Source: Pholiota molesta (lineage: Eukaryota > Basidiomycota > Agaricomycetes > Agaricales > Strophariaceae). Taken from it: DNA of 64,000 bases. Location: contig JACGCK010000156.1 in assembly GCA_014925825.1 (NCBI GenBank), positions 1-64,000 of the forward strand, written 5' to 3'. The notes beneath the pieces were generated by a model, which did not search any database, was not told the DNA's origin, and was given only the letters and a program-made list of their open reading frames with translations. Below are positions 11,682 to 22,665 of the stretch, one piece after another. Every line of letters starts with the position of its first letter. Positions within the stretch are counted from its first letter, which is position 1. A program made the position numbers and the translations under genes.

Positions 11682-11901
11682 GTGATCACATGACACACAT
11701 GTATATAGCTGTAGAACGATGTCTGGAGTCCTTAGTTACTCACTTCGGACTCCAGGAAAGTAGCTAGCTCTGTTATCCCTCAATATACTCAGTTACTCAC
11801 TTCGGACTCCAGGCATTCATTGCTGCTCTGTCTGATACACTGAGACGGCGAAACTCACCCAGCAGGTGTCTCGTACCGTCCCGAACTCGCCACCTCTCAC
11901 A
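11682..11901 (+). repeat. 3' LTR of copy A, right piece
   Basis: Continues the copy A LTR after copy C and ends CTCTCACA at 11901. It has substitutions relative to the copy C LTR, such as GATGTCTGG for GATCTCTGG, as expected for an older copy. Confidence 0.9.
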
Positions 11902-12041
11902 GGAATAGGACTAGCTACTTGCCTGGAGTCCGAAGTGAGTAACTAAGGACTCCAGAAGGCGTTCTGCAGCTACATACATGTGTGTCATGTGATCGCATGT
12001 GACTACATCAGCTGAGACTGAAACAGGCAGCAACTCTAACA
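11902..12041 (-). repeat. copia-1 LTR fragment (inverted)
   Basis: GGAATAGGACTAGCTAC...CAACTCTAACA matches the U3-side 140 bp of a minus-strand copia-1 LTR. It most resembles the LTR at 14192-14453, sharing the GGAATAGGACTAG variant. It is truncated at its left edge against copy A's LTR and abuts copia integrase sequence on the right. Confidence 0.85.
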
Positions 12042-12314
12042 TCGTCACTGCGCGCACCACAGCCATGCTACGATCAGGAAGTTGATACAGGGCGATCTAG
12101 TCACCGGTTTTGTCGTCTCGTCAAAAGATGAACCCAATCTGATTTGCGAGGCATGCTTGGCAGGCAAAATGACCTCTGCACCATTTCCCAGCTTAACTAG
12201 ATCCCTTGCACCGCTTGAACTCATCCACTCTGACCTCCATGGACCTCTTCCTGTCTCCAGTCCTGAAGGATATCGTTATTGGATCACTTTCCTAGATGAC
12301 CACACCAAGCTACA
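12042..12314 (+). pseudogene. copia-1 copy D, integrase fragment
   Basis: Codes for part of the integrase zinc-binding domain and the first catalytic Asp region (KLIQGDLVTG, CEACLAGKMTSAP, HSDLHGP). It is cut on the left by an LTR fragment and on the right by the minisatellite element whose terminus CAGTACTTTACCC starts at 12315. It has diverged more from copy C than A or H have, so it is an older insertion. Confidence 0.86.
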
Positions 12315-13435
12315 CAGTACTTTACCCTCCAGTACCCCTTAGCAGTGCTCGCCAGTGGTGAGCACTGCTTACCAGTGCTCACCACTGCTGAACCACTGAT
12401 TTTCAGTGGTCACCACTGGTCAACCACTGATCTTCAGTGGTCTTCAGTGGTCAACCACTAGCCACCAGTGTCTTTGGGGGTCTTCTGTGATTGCCAGTCA
12501 CTAGTGGTCTTTAGTAGTCAACCACTAGTTAACCACTAGTCTTTACTGCTCTTCAGTGGTTGCCAATGATTAATCACTAGTTATTACCAAGCACCACTAA
12601 CTAAGTTCCACTACTGACTTCTTAATATTAGTTCATATTAGACTTTTAAACACTCAAAAGAAGTAGAATTCAACAATAGAAATATTTCAGTCACTACTAG
12701 ATTCACTCTCCCCCTTCTCCTCCTCCTTATCTTCCTTCTTACTTTCTTCATTTTCTTTAGAACTGTTTGTCTCCTTACTATCACTTTCTATACTACTATC
12801 AGATCTGTTTCTTCTAGATTGCTATGGTATATTATGGTTGTTGGATTTCTTTTCAATCTTGATATGAACATGTTTTGCCTAGTAGAATAGTATTGAATAC
12901 AAGAAACACTTAAAGTGCTTGGACACTATGCACTTGAGAATTGAGTTGAATCTAGTCATTCAGCTATTGAGCTGCTCACCAGCTTTTGTGTTGAATTCTC
13001 ACACCTGTATAAAGAAGTTGAAATACATACAACTTATTAGGCCCTGGTGCACCAATAGTAGATATAAAACTCTCAGGCCAAAAATAGAGGGACTACCTTG
13101 TCCCACCATAGACCACTAGCTACTCAGGACACTACTTTCTGACTGGATTAGTGGTGACCACTAAAGAGCATTGACAACCACTGATAACCAGTGGTGACCA
13201 CTGAAGAGCACTGACAACCACTAAAGACTACTGAGGATCAGTGGTGAAGATCAGTGGTTGACTAGTGGTTGACCACTGAAGAGTACTGATAACCACTGAT
13301 GACTAGTGATTGACCACTGAAGACCACTGACAATCAGTGGTTTACCAGTGGTGACCACTGAAGACCACTGAAGATCACTGAAGATCACTGAAGATTAGTG
13401 GTTCACCAGTGGTAAGCAGTGCTCACCAAACCTAT
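12315..13435 (+). mobile_element. Minisatellite-ended foldback element, copy 2
   Basis: Begins CAGTACTTTACCCTCC like the other two copies. Both ends carry CCAGTGGT/CCACTGAAG arrays (12345-12560 and 13150-13425), with an AT-rich middle. The motif GGTGAGCACTGCTTACCA occurs near the left end and, inverted, near the right end, giving terminal inverted repeats. The exact right end is uncertain because a decayed MITE starts about there. No coding capacity. Confidence 0.68.
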
Positions 13436-13439
13436 TTTC

Positions 13440-13712
13440 AAAAATGTAACGGCTGATTTTGAAAAATGAACATGTAACAAATTCAACTTTTAGTGGGCTC
13501 TAAAATGCCAAAAATGGCTGCTTCTCATTACTACAAATGCCATTACAATATCTTATTACGTATTCTTGCACACCTAGACTGAGGTCATGTTTTGATGGAA
13601 ATGAACTTAGTACATGTTCAGTAACAGGTAACATTCTATTCTGAACATGTCACCCAGTAAATTATGAGTGTAACACGTAACATGGTGTGAACATCTGGTT
13701 GAAATGATACAG
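13440..13712 (-). mobile_element. Decayed TA-type MITE, copy 2
   Basis: Matches the MITE at 36177-36452 in blocks (CTGAACATGT, GGTGTGAACAT, AAAATGTAACGGCTG) and ends ATGATACAG followed by TA. Most CpG sites of the other copy are changed here, for example GTAACGCGTAAC becoming GTAACACGTAAC. The left end is lost at the boundary with the minisatellite element. Confidence 0.6.
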
Positions 13713-13714
13713 TA

Positions 13715-14191
13715 ATAGTATAATCAATTAATGAAATAAATGACAGATATCCAATAACATTAAGTGAAACTGAGGAAAAGCGGCAGAAAACATGAGCAGG
13801 CACCCATGCGACGTAGCCGAAGACATCTAAATTTAGATATTGCCCACTAAATATAGAGTGTCATCCATAAGCCCCTCGCTGAATCCCCCCCTTCCCACCC
13901 TCCCCTAGGTGTGCAAAGGGGTGCATTAGGCGCACATAATATTTGTATACATACCGCCTTTTTTCCCCGCCCCAAAATGCCCCATGCCATGCTACAGTAA
14001 GTGCAGCCCCCCCGAGCGTCAAATCTGACATTGTTTATGCATGTTAGGCTGCACCCACAGCACCCGCCCCTGCACCCGCCCCCATCCACAGTGCACTGAC
14101 CATCCCAACCCATCCTGCCACCCCCCACGGCATGCATGGCATTAAATACCATCACCCGCTCTATCATAAGCCACTGATCCACCCTCCCGGC
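13715..14191. other. Non-coding stretch with C-rich tract
   Basis: I see no gene. Bases 13880-14130 are strongly C-rich on the plus strand, with runs of C and GTGCA steps. The 126-codon minus-strand frame here is compositional and has no recognisable motif. Confidence 0.5.
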
Positions 14192-14453
14192 TGTGAAAGG
14201 TGGCGAGTTCGGGACGGTATGAGACACCTGCTGGGTGAGTTTCGCCGTTTCAGTGTATCAGACAGAGCGGCTATGAGAGCCTGGAGTCCGAAGTGAGTAA
14301 CTAGATGTATTGAGGAGGAATAGGACTAGCTACTTGCCTGGAGTCCGAAGTGAGTAACTAAGGACTCCAGAAGGCATTCTACAGCTACATACATGTGTGT
14401 CATGTGATCACATGTGACTACATCAGCTGAGACTGAACTAGGCAACTCTAACA
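14192..14453 (-). repeat. 3' LTR of copy G
   Basis: 262 bp, TGTGAAAGG...CTCTAACA on the plus strand. It differs from the copy C LTR at several sites including CpG changes (GGTATGAGAC for GGTACGAGAC), so it is an older insertion. Confidence 0.92.
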
Positions 14454-15037
14454 TCCCCCCATGATCTGAACAGTCTCAGAAAGAAAGAGAAAGAAAGAAA
14501 GAAAGATACTCTAAGGATAAATGCCCATCTGCTCTCTGCAGAATTGGACTTTGGTAGCTGGTAGAGCCTTGGTGAGAATATCTGCAACTTGCTCAGCAGT
14601 AGGGATATAGGAAGGAAGGATGGTTTTGTCGTTAACAGCATCTCGAAGCCAGTAGAAGCGCAGATCAAGGTGCTTCATGCGTTGATGGTGCTTAGGATTC
14701 TTGGAGACACTGATAGCGGATTGGTTGTCAATGTGGAGAGTGGAAGGCTAGTAAATGGTGTACCCAAATTCGTGCAGAATGTTGCACATCCAAGTGATTT
14801 CCTTGCCTGCTTCAACAGCTGCAATGAACTCTGCTTCAGTAGTGGAGAGAGCGATGATTCCCTGCAGTTTGCTGCTCCAGCCAATTGCACCACCAGCCAT
14901 GAGAGTCACATAACCACCTGTAGAGCGTCCGGTGTCTTTGCAATTGCCATGCAGTAGGTGGTGAAAATGTCCGGACCCAGCTCGCCTGAGTAGTGCAGCT
15001 TGTGCTCTAGCATTCCCTTGAGATAGCACAATAGGTG
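14192..15037 (-). mobile_element. copia-1 copy G, 3' fragment
   Basis: A complete 262-bp LTR (14192-14453) followed by the inverted polypurine tract CCCCCC and the C-terminal RNase H coding region (to about 15036), with frameshifts and small deletions (for instance loss of part of the YCDASHGD region near 14952). The rest is missing; the junction at 15037 runs straight into the truncated 5' LTR of copy H. The left LTR flank is CCGGC; no matching duplication survives. Confidence 0.88.
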
Positions 15038-15233
15038 TAGCTGTAGAATGACATCTGGAGTCCTTAGTTACTCACTTCAGACTCCAGGCAAGTAGATAGC
15101 TCTGTTCCTCCTCAATACACTGAGTTACTCACTTCGGACTCCAGGCTCTCATAGCCGCTCTGTCTGATACACTGAGACGGCGAAACTCACCCAGCAGGTG
15201 TCTCGTACCGTCCCGAACTCGCCACCTCTCACA
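15038..15233 (+). repeat. Truncated 5' LTR of copia-1 copy H
   Basis: Starts in the middle of the LTR at TAGCTGTAGAATG and runs to the normal end CTCTCACA. It is followed by the usual PBS GGTTATGGGCCCCGCGC at 15234-15250. About 66 bp of U3, including the palindrome and TATA box, are missing, so this copy lacks its promoter. Confidence 0.92.
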
Positions 15234-15438
15234 GGTTATGGGCCCCGCGCACACAGCGCTTTAAACTCGTTTTCCAACCACAGTCTCAACTTTCCATTTC
15301 CACACTCTCGCTCGTTTCGCTCCTACTCGACGCACCGTTGCTCCTACTGCCACGTCATCGCGTCAGAACGTTCGTCGCACACCCCCACGCATCCTCTCTC
15401 ACCGCCGCCACGTCATCTCCTTTCGTTCTTGCTCTATC

Positions 15439-18219
15439 ATGGCTTCTTCCTCTCTCCCCACCTTTGCCAAACTCAATGCCTCCAACTACCCAACTTGGTG
15501 TGGTGAAATGCAGGCTTGGCTACGCTCCCAGGGCGTTTGGCGCATCGTTTCCGGTCAATCCAAGGCCCCCACGGTCTCGTCGCCTCCCAAGGACGGAGAA
15601 GAGACTGCACTCGACGCCTGGTACCTCACATCGGACAAGGCAGCTGGCTACATCTATCTGGCAGTGGATGAGAACCAGAACATCCACTTTGCGATGATTT
15701 CGGACGATCCAGTGAAGATGTGGGCTGCCCTGGCTGCTGTACACCTCCAGAAACGTCCTGGTGCACGCTTCAATGCCTATGACGACCTCTTTTCGATCAG
15801 GAAGCAGGAAGAGGAGACTCTGCAGTCTCTTATGAACAGGGTGGACACTGCTATCAACCACATTCAGGACCTTCGGCCTAAGGACTTCACCCTCTCCAAC
15901 CTAGATGATGAGCTGGCAAGCATGACACTCATCAGGGCGCTTCCAGACGAGTTCAGCGCGTTCGCTTCGTCTCTCCTGCTATTGGACAAGCTGGAGAAGT
16001 CTACGATCCATCAGGCCTTCGTTACAGAGGAGTCCCAACGTCGCCATCGCGCCTCTGTCACTCCCAATGTCTCCTCTGCCCTTGCTGCATCGTCCTCGTC
16101 CTCTACAGCCTCCTCCACGCCCGAATGCACATTCTGCGGCGTCAAATGGCACATCGAAGCGAACTGCAAGAAGTACCTCAAGTTCAAGGAAGATGCACGC
16201 GAAGAGGTCCGTCTCAACCGCTCCAAACCCAAGGGGCACAAAGCGAGGCAAGCAGAGCAAACAACGCCGGAGTTCGCTGGAAATGCAAGTGCACTGTCAA
16301 CTTTCGATCCTACCACTCTCCAGAGCGACGCTGACTTCCATTGGCTCGCAGACACAGGCGCCCTAGCAGACCATACCATCATCTACTCAGCTGGCATGGG
16401 GAGTGTAGTGATTCATCCGGTCATAAAGGGTCAGGAAGTGCGTCCTGTAGAGCTTACTCGTGTACTGCATGTTCCCCAACTCCGCAACAATCTATTGGCT
16501 TGTTTATACCTCACTAAACGCAAAGGGATCCGCTTGGAAGTGGATGACAGCACCATGTTCTTCAAACACGACAGAACGACGCTCTTTACAGCTACTGTCA
16601 ACTCCCAGAACTGCGGTATCCTGGACGCTTCAACTGAGCCAGTTTCAGAGTATGCGAACGCGGCCTCAGCTCTTCCAATGGACATCACACTTTGGCATCG
16701 TCGTTGCGCACACCACAGCCATGCTACAATCAGGAAATTGATACAGGGCGATCTCGTCACTGGTCTCGTCGTCTCGTCGAAAGATGAACCTGACCCGATT
16801 TGTGAGGCATGTCTGGCAGGCAAAATGACCTCTGCACCCTTTCCTAGCTCAACTAGACAATCCCTTGCACCACTTGAACTCATCCACTCTGACCTTCATG
16901 GACCGCTTCCTGTCCCCACTCCGGAAGGATATCGCTATTGGATCACTTTCCTGGATGACCGCACCAAGCTGCATGCTGTACACTTCCTAAAACGCAAAAG
17001 CGACGCATTTGATGCGTTGAAGACATTCAAGGCCTATGCAGAGAACCAGGTCAATGCGAAAATCAAGGCTCTGCAGGATGAGAAGGGTGGAGAGTACATG
17101 TCCAACGCTTTCCTCAAATTCACTGATCAGTGCGGTATTACACGACGCCACAGCACCAGGAATCGCCCCCAGCAGAACGGAGTCGCAGAGCGTGCTAATC
17201 ACACCATTTCTGACCATGCTACAGCCATGCTCAATGAATCCAACCTCCCTGCTTTGTTCTGGGCCTATGCGGTCGCTGCCTATGTCCATGTCTGGAATCG
17301 CCTCCCTACGTCGCCTCTGCCTGGTACAACACCCTACACTGCTTGGTTCAACAAGAAACCGGACATTAGCCATTTCCGAGTCTTTGGGTGCACTGCCTAT
17401 GTCTATATTCAGCGAGATCAGCGCAAATCGCTGCAATCGCACATGGAGAAGTGTATCTTTGTTGGCTATCCATCTGGCTACAAGGGCTGGCAGTTCTACA
17501 ATCCGGTCACTAGGAAGCTCATCATCTCAGAACGTGCTATCTTCGATGAAAGGAGCTTTCCAGGCCTCAAGCGCACGTTTCCAGTCGACCTGACGCCTGT
17601 TGGCACTCCTGCGACGTTCCCAGACGTACCGGATTCCGGGGGGGATGACGACTTCGTTCCTGAGCCCGAAATCGCGCCAATTGAACCAGATGCATTACCA
17701 CAGCCTCTCCTAGCACCCAACGACGTTCCAGCGGATATTCCGCCACCAGACGAGCCAGCTCCACCCAAACTCGAACAGCTTGCTCCTGACATTCCACCAC
17801 ATGCTCCTGAACGCATTTCGCCACCTCCTGCACCCGTTCCAGCGCCAGCTCACGCTCCTCGCGCTCCGCATCCACCTAGAGGCACAGCTGAGCCAGCTCG
17901 ACGCTCTACTCGCATCCCAAAGCCTCCTAGAGAATGGTGGAAGGTCACTCCGGCTCCTGCTGCTCCTGCAAACGAGAACGACGCTGGCCCTGCTCTAGAC
18001 AATGACATGGACGAAATCCAATTTGCTGGAGCTGCCTCGACGTCGGATCCACACAACTACAAGCAGGCGCTGAAGAGCGATGATTCGGAACGTTGGAAGG
18101 AAGCCACACTCGCAGAGTACAACACCCTCATCCAAAATGGCACTTGGGAGATTGTGGATCTCCCACCAGGTGAAAAGGCCATTGGCTCTAGCTGGGTCTT
18201 TCGCATAAAGACACATTCT
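15439..18219 (+). pseudogene. copia-1 copy H gag-pol (5' 927 codons)
   Basis: An uninterrupted frame from ATG 15439 through gag, zinc knuckle (CTFCGVKWHIEANC), protease DTGA, integrase HHCC and D,D,E core, proline-rich linker and the start of RT, where it breaks at 18220 against the minisatellite element. It lacks the same 66 bp after DTGA as copy A, removing 22 residues in frame including the conserved TSHM. It does not carry either frameshift of copy C. The remaining RT and most of RNase H are absent; the last part resumes at 19973. Confidence 0.92.
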
Positions 18220-18245
18220 CAGTACTTTACCCTCCACCACCTTTA

Positions 18246-18660
18246 ACCAGTGGTCACCAGTGGTTGCCACTGGTTGACCAGTGGTTCCAGTGGTTTCAGT
18301 GGTCACCAGTGGTTGACCAGTGGTTCCAGTGGTTCTAGGTTTGACCAGTGGTTCCAGTGGTTGAACCAGTGGTTTGACCAGTGGTTCCAGTGGTTGAACC
18401 AGTGGTTTGACCAGTGGTTCCAGTGGTTGAACCAGTGGTTCCAGTGGTCAACCACTGGTCAACCAGTGGTTTCAGTGGTCAACCAGTGGTTTGACCAGTG
18501 GTTCCAGTGGTCAACCACTGGTCAACCAGTGGTTCTAGTGGTTTGGCCAGTTGCTCTAGTAGTCAACTATTGGTTTTAATAGTTAACCAGTCATTGACTA
18601 GTGGGTCTGGTGGTTAACCAGTAGTTGACCAGTGGTTCCAGTGCTTATATGGTGGTTGTA
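18246..18660. repeat. CCAGTGGTT minisatellite array (left arm)
   Basis: Head-to-tail units such as CCAGTGGTTGA, CCAGTGGTTTGA and CCAGTGGTCAA. The array is the inverted partner of 19455-19945 and is equivalent to 738-996. Confidence 0.85.
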
Positions 18661-19454
18661 TTAGTAGACTCAGACCCTATTGAAATCTCAAGATCATCTC
18701 TATTATTTAATAAATTATCAAAGCCAATACTATGTAATTTTAATAAAATCAGATGATAAGAAACAAAAAATCATACTATGGCTTGCTATGGCTTACTATA
18801 TAGTGTGCTATAGTAAGCTATAGTGCTATAGTATAGCTATGCTACCTTTACAGTATATATAGCACTCATAGCTAAAACTGAGTTGGTTAAAATAGATAAT
18901 TAATAAAGATATTGTTTAAAGCACTAAAAACAGAGTGAGGAGGTAAAATATCCACAGTCCAAAAATTATATAATAAGGTCAAGACAAATCTGTTATATAT
19001 AACCTCCATCTAACAGGAATACTAGTGTACTACTAGTTTTGGTTGTCAAGTACCAGTTATCCACTGTTTACTCAATTTACTTGGCAAATAAAATAGTATT
19101 ATAGAATTTCAATACATTTTTATATATATTATAATTTTATAATGCCAAATGTGTGCTTGTTGGATTTGAAAGTGAATCTCAATCCAAAAATCACAGTTGA
19201 CTACTCGTTACTAGACACTAACATTAGCAAACTCAGTTTTCACTATGGGTGCTATATAGTACTATAAAGCTAGTATATTTATACTATGGCACAATGGCTT
19301 ACAATGGCTCACTATATAGTACTATAGTATGATTTCTTTTTCTTAAAACCTAAACTTATTGATATTAGATAGTCTTGGCATTGATGATTTATTCAATAAT
19401 AGAGAATATTATGAGATATCACAATAGGCCCTAAGTTTGATAATAAAAACCACA

Positions 19455-19945
19455 AGAACAACTGGTTGAGCTCTGGTTGACTAGTGTGGAACCACTGGAA
19501 CCAATGGTTAATCAGTGGAACCAGTGGTCAAACCACTAAAACCACTGGCCTAACTGGTGAAACCATTGGTTGACCACTAAAACTACTGGTCAAACCATTG
19601 AAACCACTGGAATGACTGGTTGGACCACTAGTTAACCACTAGAACCACTGGTTAACCACTAACCACTGGAACCATTGGTTGACCATTGGTTAACCACTGG
19701 AACCACTGAACCACTGTGGTCAAACCACTAGTTGACCACTGGAACCACTGGTCAAACCACTAGAACCACTGGTCAACCAGTGGTAACCACTGGAACCACT
19801 GGTCAACCAGTGGTAACCACTGGAACCACTGGTCAACCAGTGGTAACCACTGGTGACCACTGGTTAAACAAACCACTGGAACCACTGGAACTATCAGAAC
19901 TGCTGGTCAAACCACTGGTTGACTGACCACTGGAACCACTGGTTA
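19455..19945. repeat. ACCACTGGT minisatellite array (right arm)
   Basis: Units ACCACTGGA, ACCACTGGT and CAACCAGTGGTA, including three near-identical 27-bp repeats around 19765-19860. The array is inverted relative to 18246-18660. Confidence 0.85.
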
Positions 19946-19972
19946 AATGCGGTGGAGTGATAAGACCTCCCC

Positions 19973-20207
19973 TTCCACTCTCCACATTGACAATCAATCC
20001 GCTATCAGTGTCTCCAAGAATCCTGAGCACCATCAACGCATGAAGCACCTTGATCTGCGCTTCTACTGGCTTTGAGATGCTGTTAACGACAAAATCATCC
20101 TTCCTTCCTACATCCCTACTGCTGAGCAAGTTGCAGACATTCTCACCAAGGCTCTACCAGCTACCAAAGTCCAATTCTGCAGAGAGCAGATGGGCATTCA
20201 TCCTTAG
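19973..20207 (+). pseudogene. copia-1 copy H, RNase H C-terminus
   Basis: Resumes at STLHIDNQSA of RNase H and reaches the family stop TAG at 20205-20207. It contains a premature TGA at 20073-20075 where copy C has CGA (11223-11225), a directly visible CpG transition. The pyrimidine tract follows and then homology ends near 20240, so the 3' LTR is lost. Confidence 0.88.
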
Positions 20208-20240
20208 AGTTTCTTTCTTTCTTTCTTTCTCTTTCTTTCT

Positions 20241-20869
20241 GGTAAGTCGCAAATCACCTTTTCAATATCATTGCTGACTAGAGATTGCAACAATTCTCAA
20301 ATTTAATAGGGAAGAGTATGCCAAAAGGCCAATTGGTCCCTTCATCACAGGGCTTTCTAAAGCCTATGTGAGCACCAGCAGTACATGTAAATGGTAGTGA
20401 TACTCTCTGATTCTGTGGAGCAGATCAAGAAGATTTGTATTTTCAAGTTTCAATTGAGGCACAAAGGGCTGTCAAAAGAGCTCGCTGCCAAGGAAACTCA
20501 TGACAGCTAGCCGACTCAAGCAATAACACCCCCACAAAAGACAGATCACATGACTGATTCCCACATTGATGGCGTAGGCACGTCATGAAGAGCATTGCAT
20601 AACAACTAAACAAGGGATACTCTCTGATTCTGCAGAGCAGATCAAGAAGAGTTGTATGATGCCTGCAGCGTGAAGAGTGTCCACGCACTGTCAAAGTGAG
20701 AGACTTAGAGAGTGCAGAACTCTTTCGTCACATAGAATCTGTTCTTTGTCATGTGTTGCTCCCTTGACTTAAGAACATGTCGTCTTTGTCACTCAGATTG
20801 CACTGTGGGAGGAGGAACAAGAAGTGGGAGCTTACATGCTTCCACGGAGTCTATTCAGAACAAGATTAG
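20241..20869. other. Unassigned flank with a direct repeat
   Basis: I see no gene. A segment of about 45 bp beginning GATACTCTCTGATTCTG occurs at about 20399 and again at about 20618 in direct orientation, ending in GCAGATCAAGAAGA. This is the target sequence in which gypsy-1 inserted at 20865-20869 (ATTAG). Confidence 0.5.
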
Positions 20870-21115
20870 TGTTAGAATCGCGCTGAGGGATCGATAGAGC
20901 GAGGAGCTCAAGGTATTCGGAGTAGACGCAGGAGAAGATGGTAGTATTAACCAGACTGCGACTAAGGATACAAATAACGTAGAGTAGGTTTATATAGTAT
21001 TCTAAATGGTACTGAGCGATCGAGGATGCGTGAATGCGTGACGTGCGAGTGCGCGAGTGCGTGATGCGTGAACTAAGAATAGAAATGATGGGCGCTAACG
21101 GGGGATATCGTAACA
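20870..21115 (-). repeat. 3' LTR of gypsy-1
   Basis: 246 bp, TGTTAGAATCG...GATATCGTAACA, with 5-bp terminal inverted repeats TGTTA/TAACA. It differs from the other LTR by three substitutions near its start and by lacking a 14-bp tandem duplication. Confidence 0.95.
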
Positions 21116-21126
21116 TTACCCCCCTT

Positions 21127-22386
21127 TTAAGATATCCCTATGGAGTGCTTGTAGTGTTGGACGGTTTCGTTGTCATTAGGAAGATCTGATTCATGTTGCC
21201 ATGAAGTGTTTTCATTGGGTTGATTTTGCCATTTGACGAGGTATAGGGTTCCGTTGCGGAGTGAGCAATGTTCGAGAATGGATTCTGGCATTGGCGGCGT
21301 GATGTTTGATATCAGAGCGGGGTCGTTTGAATTATTTGTTTTTTGTAGTTCAAAAGAAGGCTTGTGGAAAGGTGTTAATTTCGATACGTGGAAGACGTCG
21401 TGGATATGCCAGGAAATTGGAAGTCGAAGTTTATATGAGCGGTTTCCAATAGTGGCTAGAATAGTGAAGGGACCATAGCGGAGATTATCGAGTTTCTTAG
21501 ATGGTCGTGTTGAGGTGAGATGGGAAGCGTCGAGAAGAACTTGGTTGCCAGGTTGGAAGGTTTGTTCCAGGTGTCGTTTGTCGTAAGATGATTTCATTTT
21601 ATGAGCGGCTAGGGTGAGCGCCGATTTTGTTTCTTTACGGAGGTTGGAGAGTTGTTCAGCGAAGTTTGTTGCATGTGGCACATGAGAAGTTGCCGCTCGG
21701 GGAGGTTGTAAAGGACGAGTGGGATGTTTTCCATAGACGATATAGAAGGGTGAATATCCTGTCGAAGAGTTGACTTTGTTGTTGATGGCGAATTCGGCGC
21801 AGGAGAGCCATTCGGCCCAATCATTTTGACGTTCGTTGACGAAGATTCGAAGATAATGTTCGATTTCTTGGTTGAGTCATTCGGTTTGTCCGTCGGTCTG
21901 GGGGTGGTAAGCGGTAGAAATATTTGTTTGAATACCTAAGAGTCGATTGAGTTCTTCCATGAAGTTGGAAGTGAAAATGGATGCTCGATCTGTTATGATA
22001 ACTCTGGGTAGTCCGAAATCGTTCCAGACGTGGTCTCTATAGTGGCGGGCGAGGCCTTCGGCGGTAATGGTTTTCTTGGTTGGGATTAGGCGAACCATTT
22101 TGGATAAACGATCGACGATAACGAAGATTGAGTCATGATGTTGACTTTTGGGAAGGTCGACTATGAGGTTGGCGGAAATAATATCCCAAGTATCTTCTGG
22201 GATTGCGTTTGGGGATAGCAAGCCTCGAGGTTTGTTGCGGAGAATTTTCGATTTCTGACACGTAGCGCAGCCAGCTATGTAGCGCTGGACATCGCGGGAA
22301 ATGCTGGGCCACCAATAGTCTCGTTGGATGAGTTTGGTTGTACGGTATCTGCCTGGGTGTCCGGCAGTGGGGTCATCATGATTCAA
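21127..22386 (-). pseudogene. gypsy-1 integrase with chromodomain
   Basis: One frame interrupted only by TGA at 21877-21879, where the family has Arg (TDGQTE-stop-LNQEIEHYL). It shows an HHCC-type zinc region (GHPGRYRTTKLIQ ... CATCQKSK), then the catalytic core. The first catalytic Asp is replaced by Asn: the sequence reads TWDIISANLIVDLP where chromoviruses have a DFI motif. The second (VIITDRAS) and the Glu (HPQTDGQTE) are kept. The C-terminus holds a chromodomain (YLVKWQNQPNENTSWQ) that would target histone marks. Catalytically dead as it stands. Confidence 0.9.
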
Positions 22387-22665
22387 TTTTATTATCTGGA
22401 CGCGTAAGTCGTTAGCGTCGGGTATCCATATATGTCCAAACCAGGTAATGAGGCCGTTTTCGATTTTCCAGCCTGGGACATTGTCTCGTACGAAATGTTG
22501 TACGGATTGTTGTTGTCCTTGGATGAGAGGAAGGAACGATGGTGATAAGATTTTCGATTCCGCGAGAGCACTGATGGAGGCTGACGAGCGCTTATTAGGG
22601 GAGATTAAGTGTTCAGGAAGAATCGTAATGTCGTTGTTGTCGAAATGGCCTTTATCGTAATCAGG

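Larger units (their letters stand above)
18220..19972 (+). mobile_element. Minisatellite-ended foldback element, copy 3
   Basis: The most complete copy. The left end is CAGTACTTTACCCTCC and the right end reads (inverted) TCTTATCACTCCACC, imperfect terminal inverted repeats continuing into arrays at 18246-18660 and 19455-19945. The AT-rich core is also a diverged inverted repeat: the ACTGAGTT and TTTATTAAT/GATTTATT blocks at 18680-18880 recur inverted at 19210-19400. It carries no protein. It separates the two parts of copia-1 copy H, with about 1.2 kb of H missing, so it is not a clean insertion. Confidence 0.75.

Noticed and set aside
13847..14227. 126-codon minus-strand frame
   Set aside because: Lies in a C-rich tract and runs into the copia LTR; no homology signal.
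18250..18579. Trp/Gln/Phe repeat protein
   Set aside because: Pure minisatellite translation, mirrored on the other strand and in the other copies.
738..19945. CRISPR-like arrays
   Set aside because: Units are 8-11 bp and contiguous with no unique spacers, and the DNA is eukaryotic.
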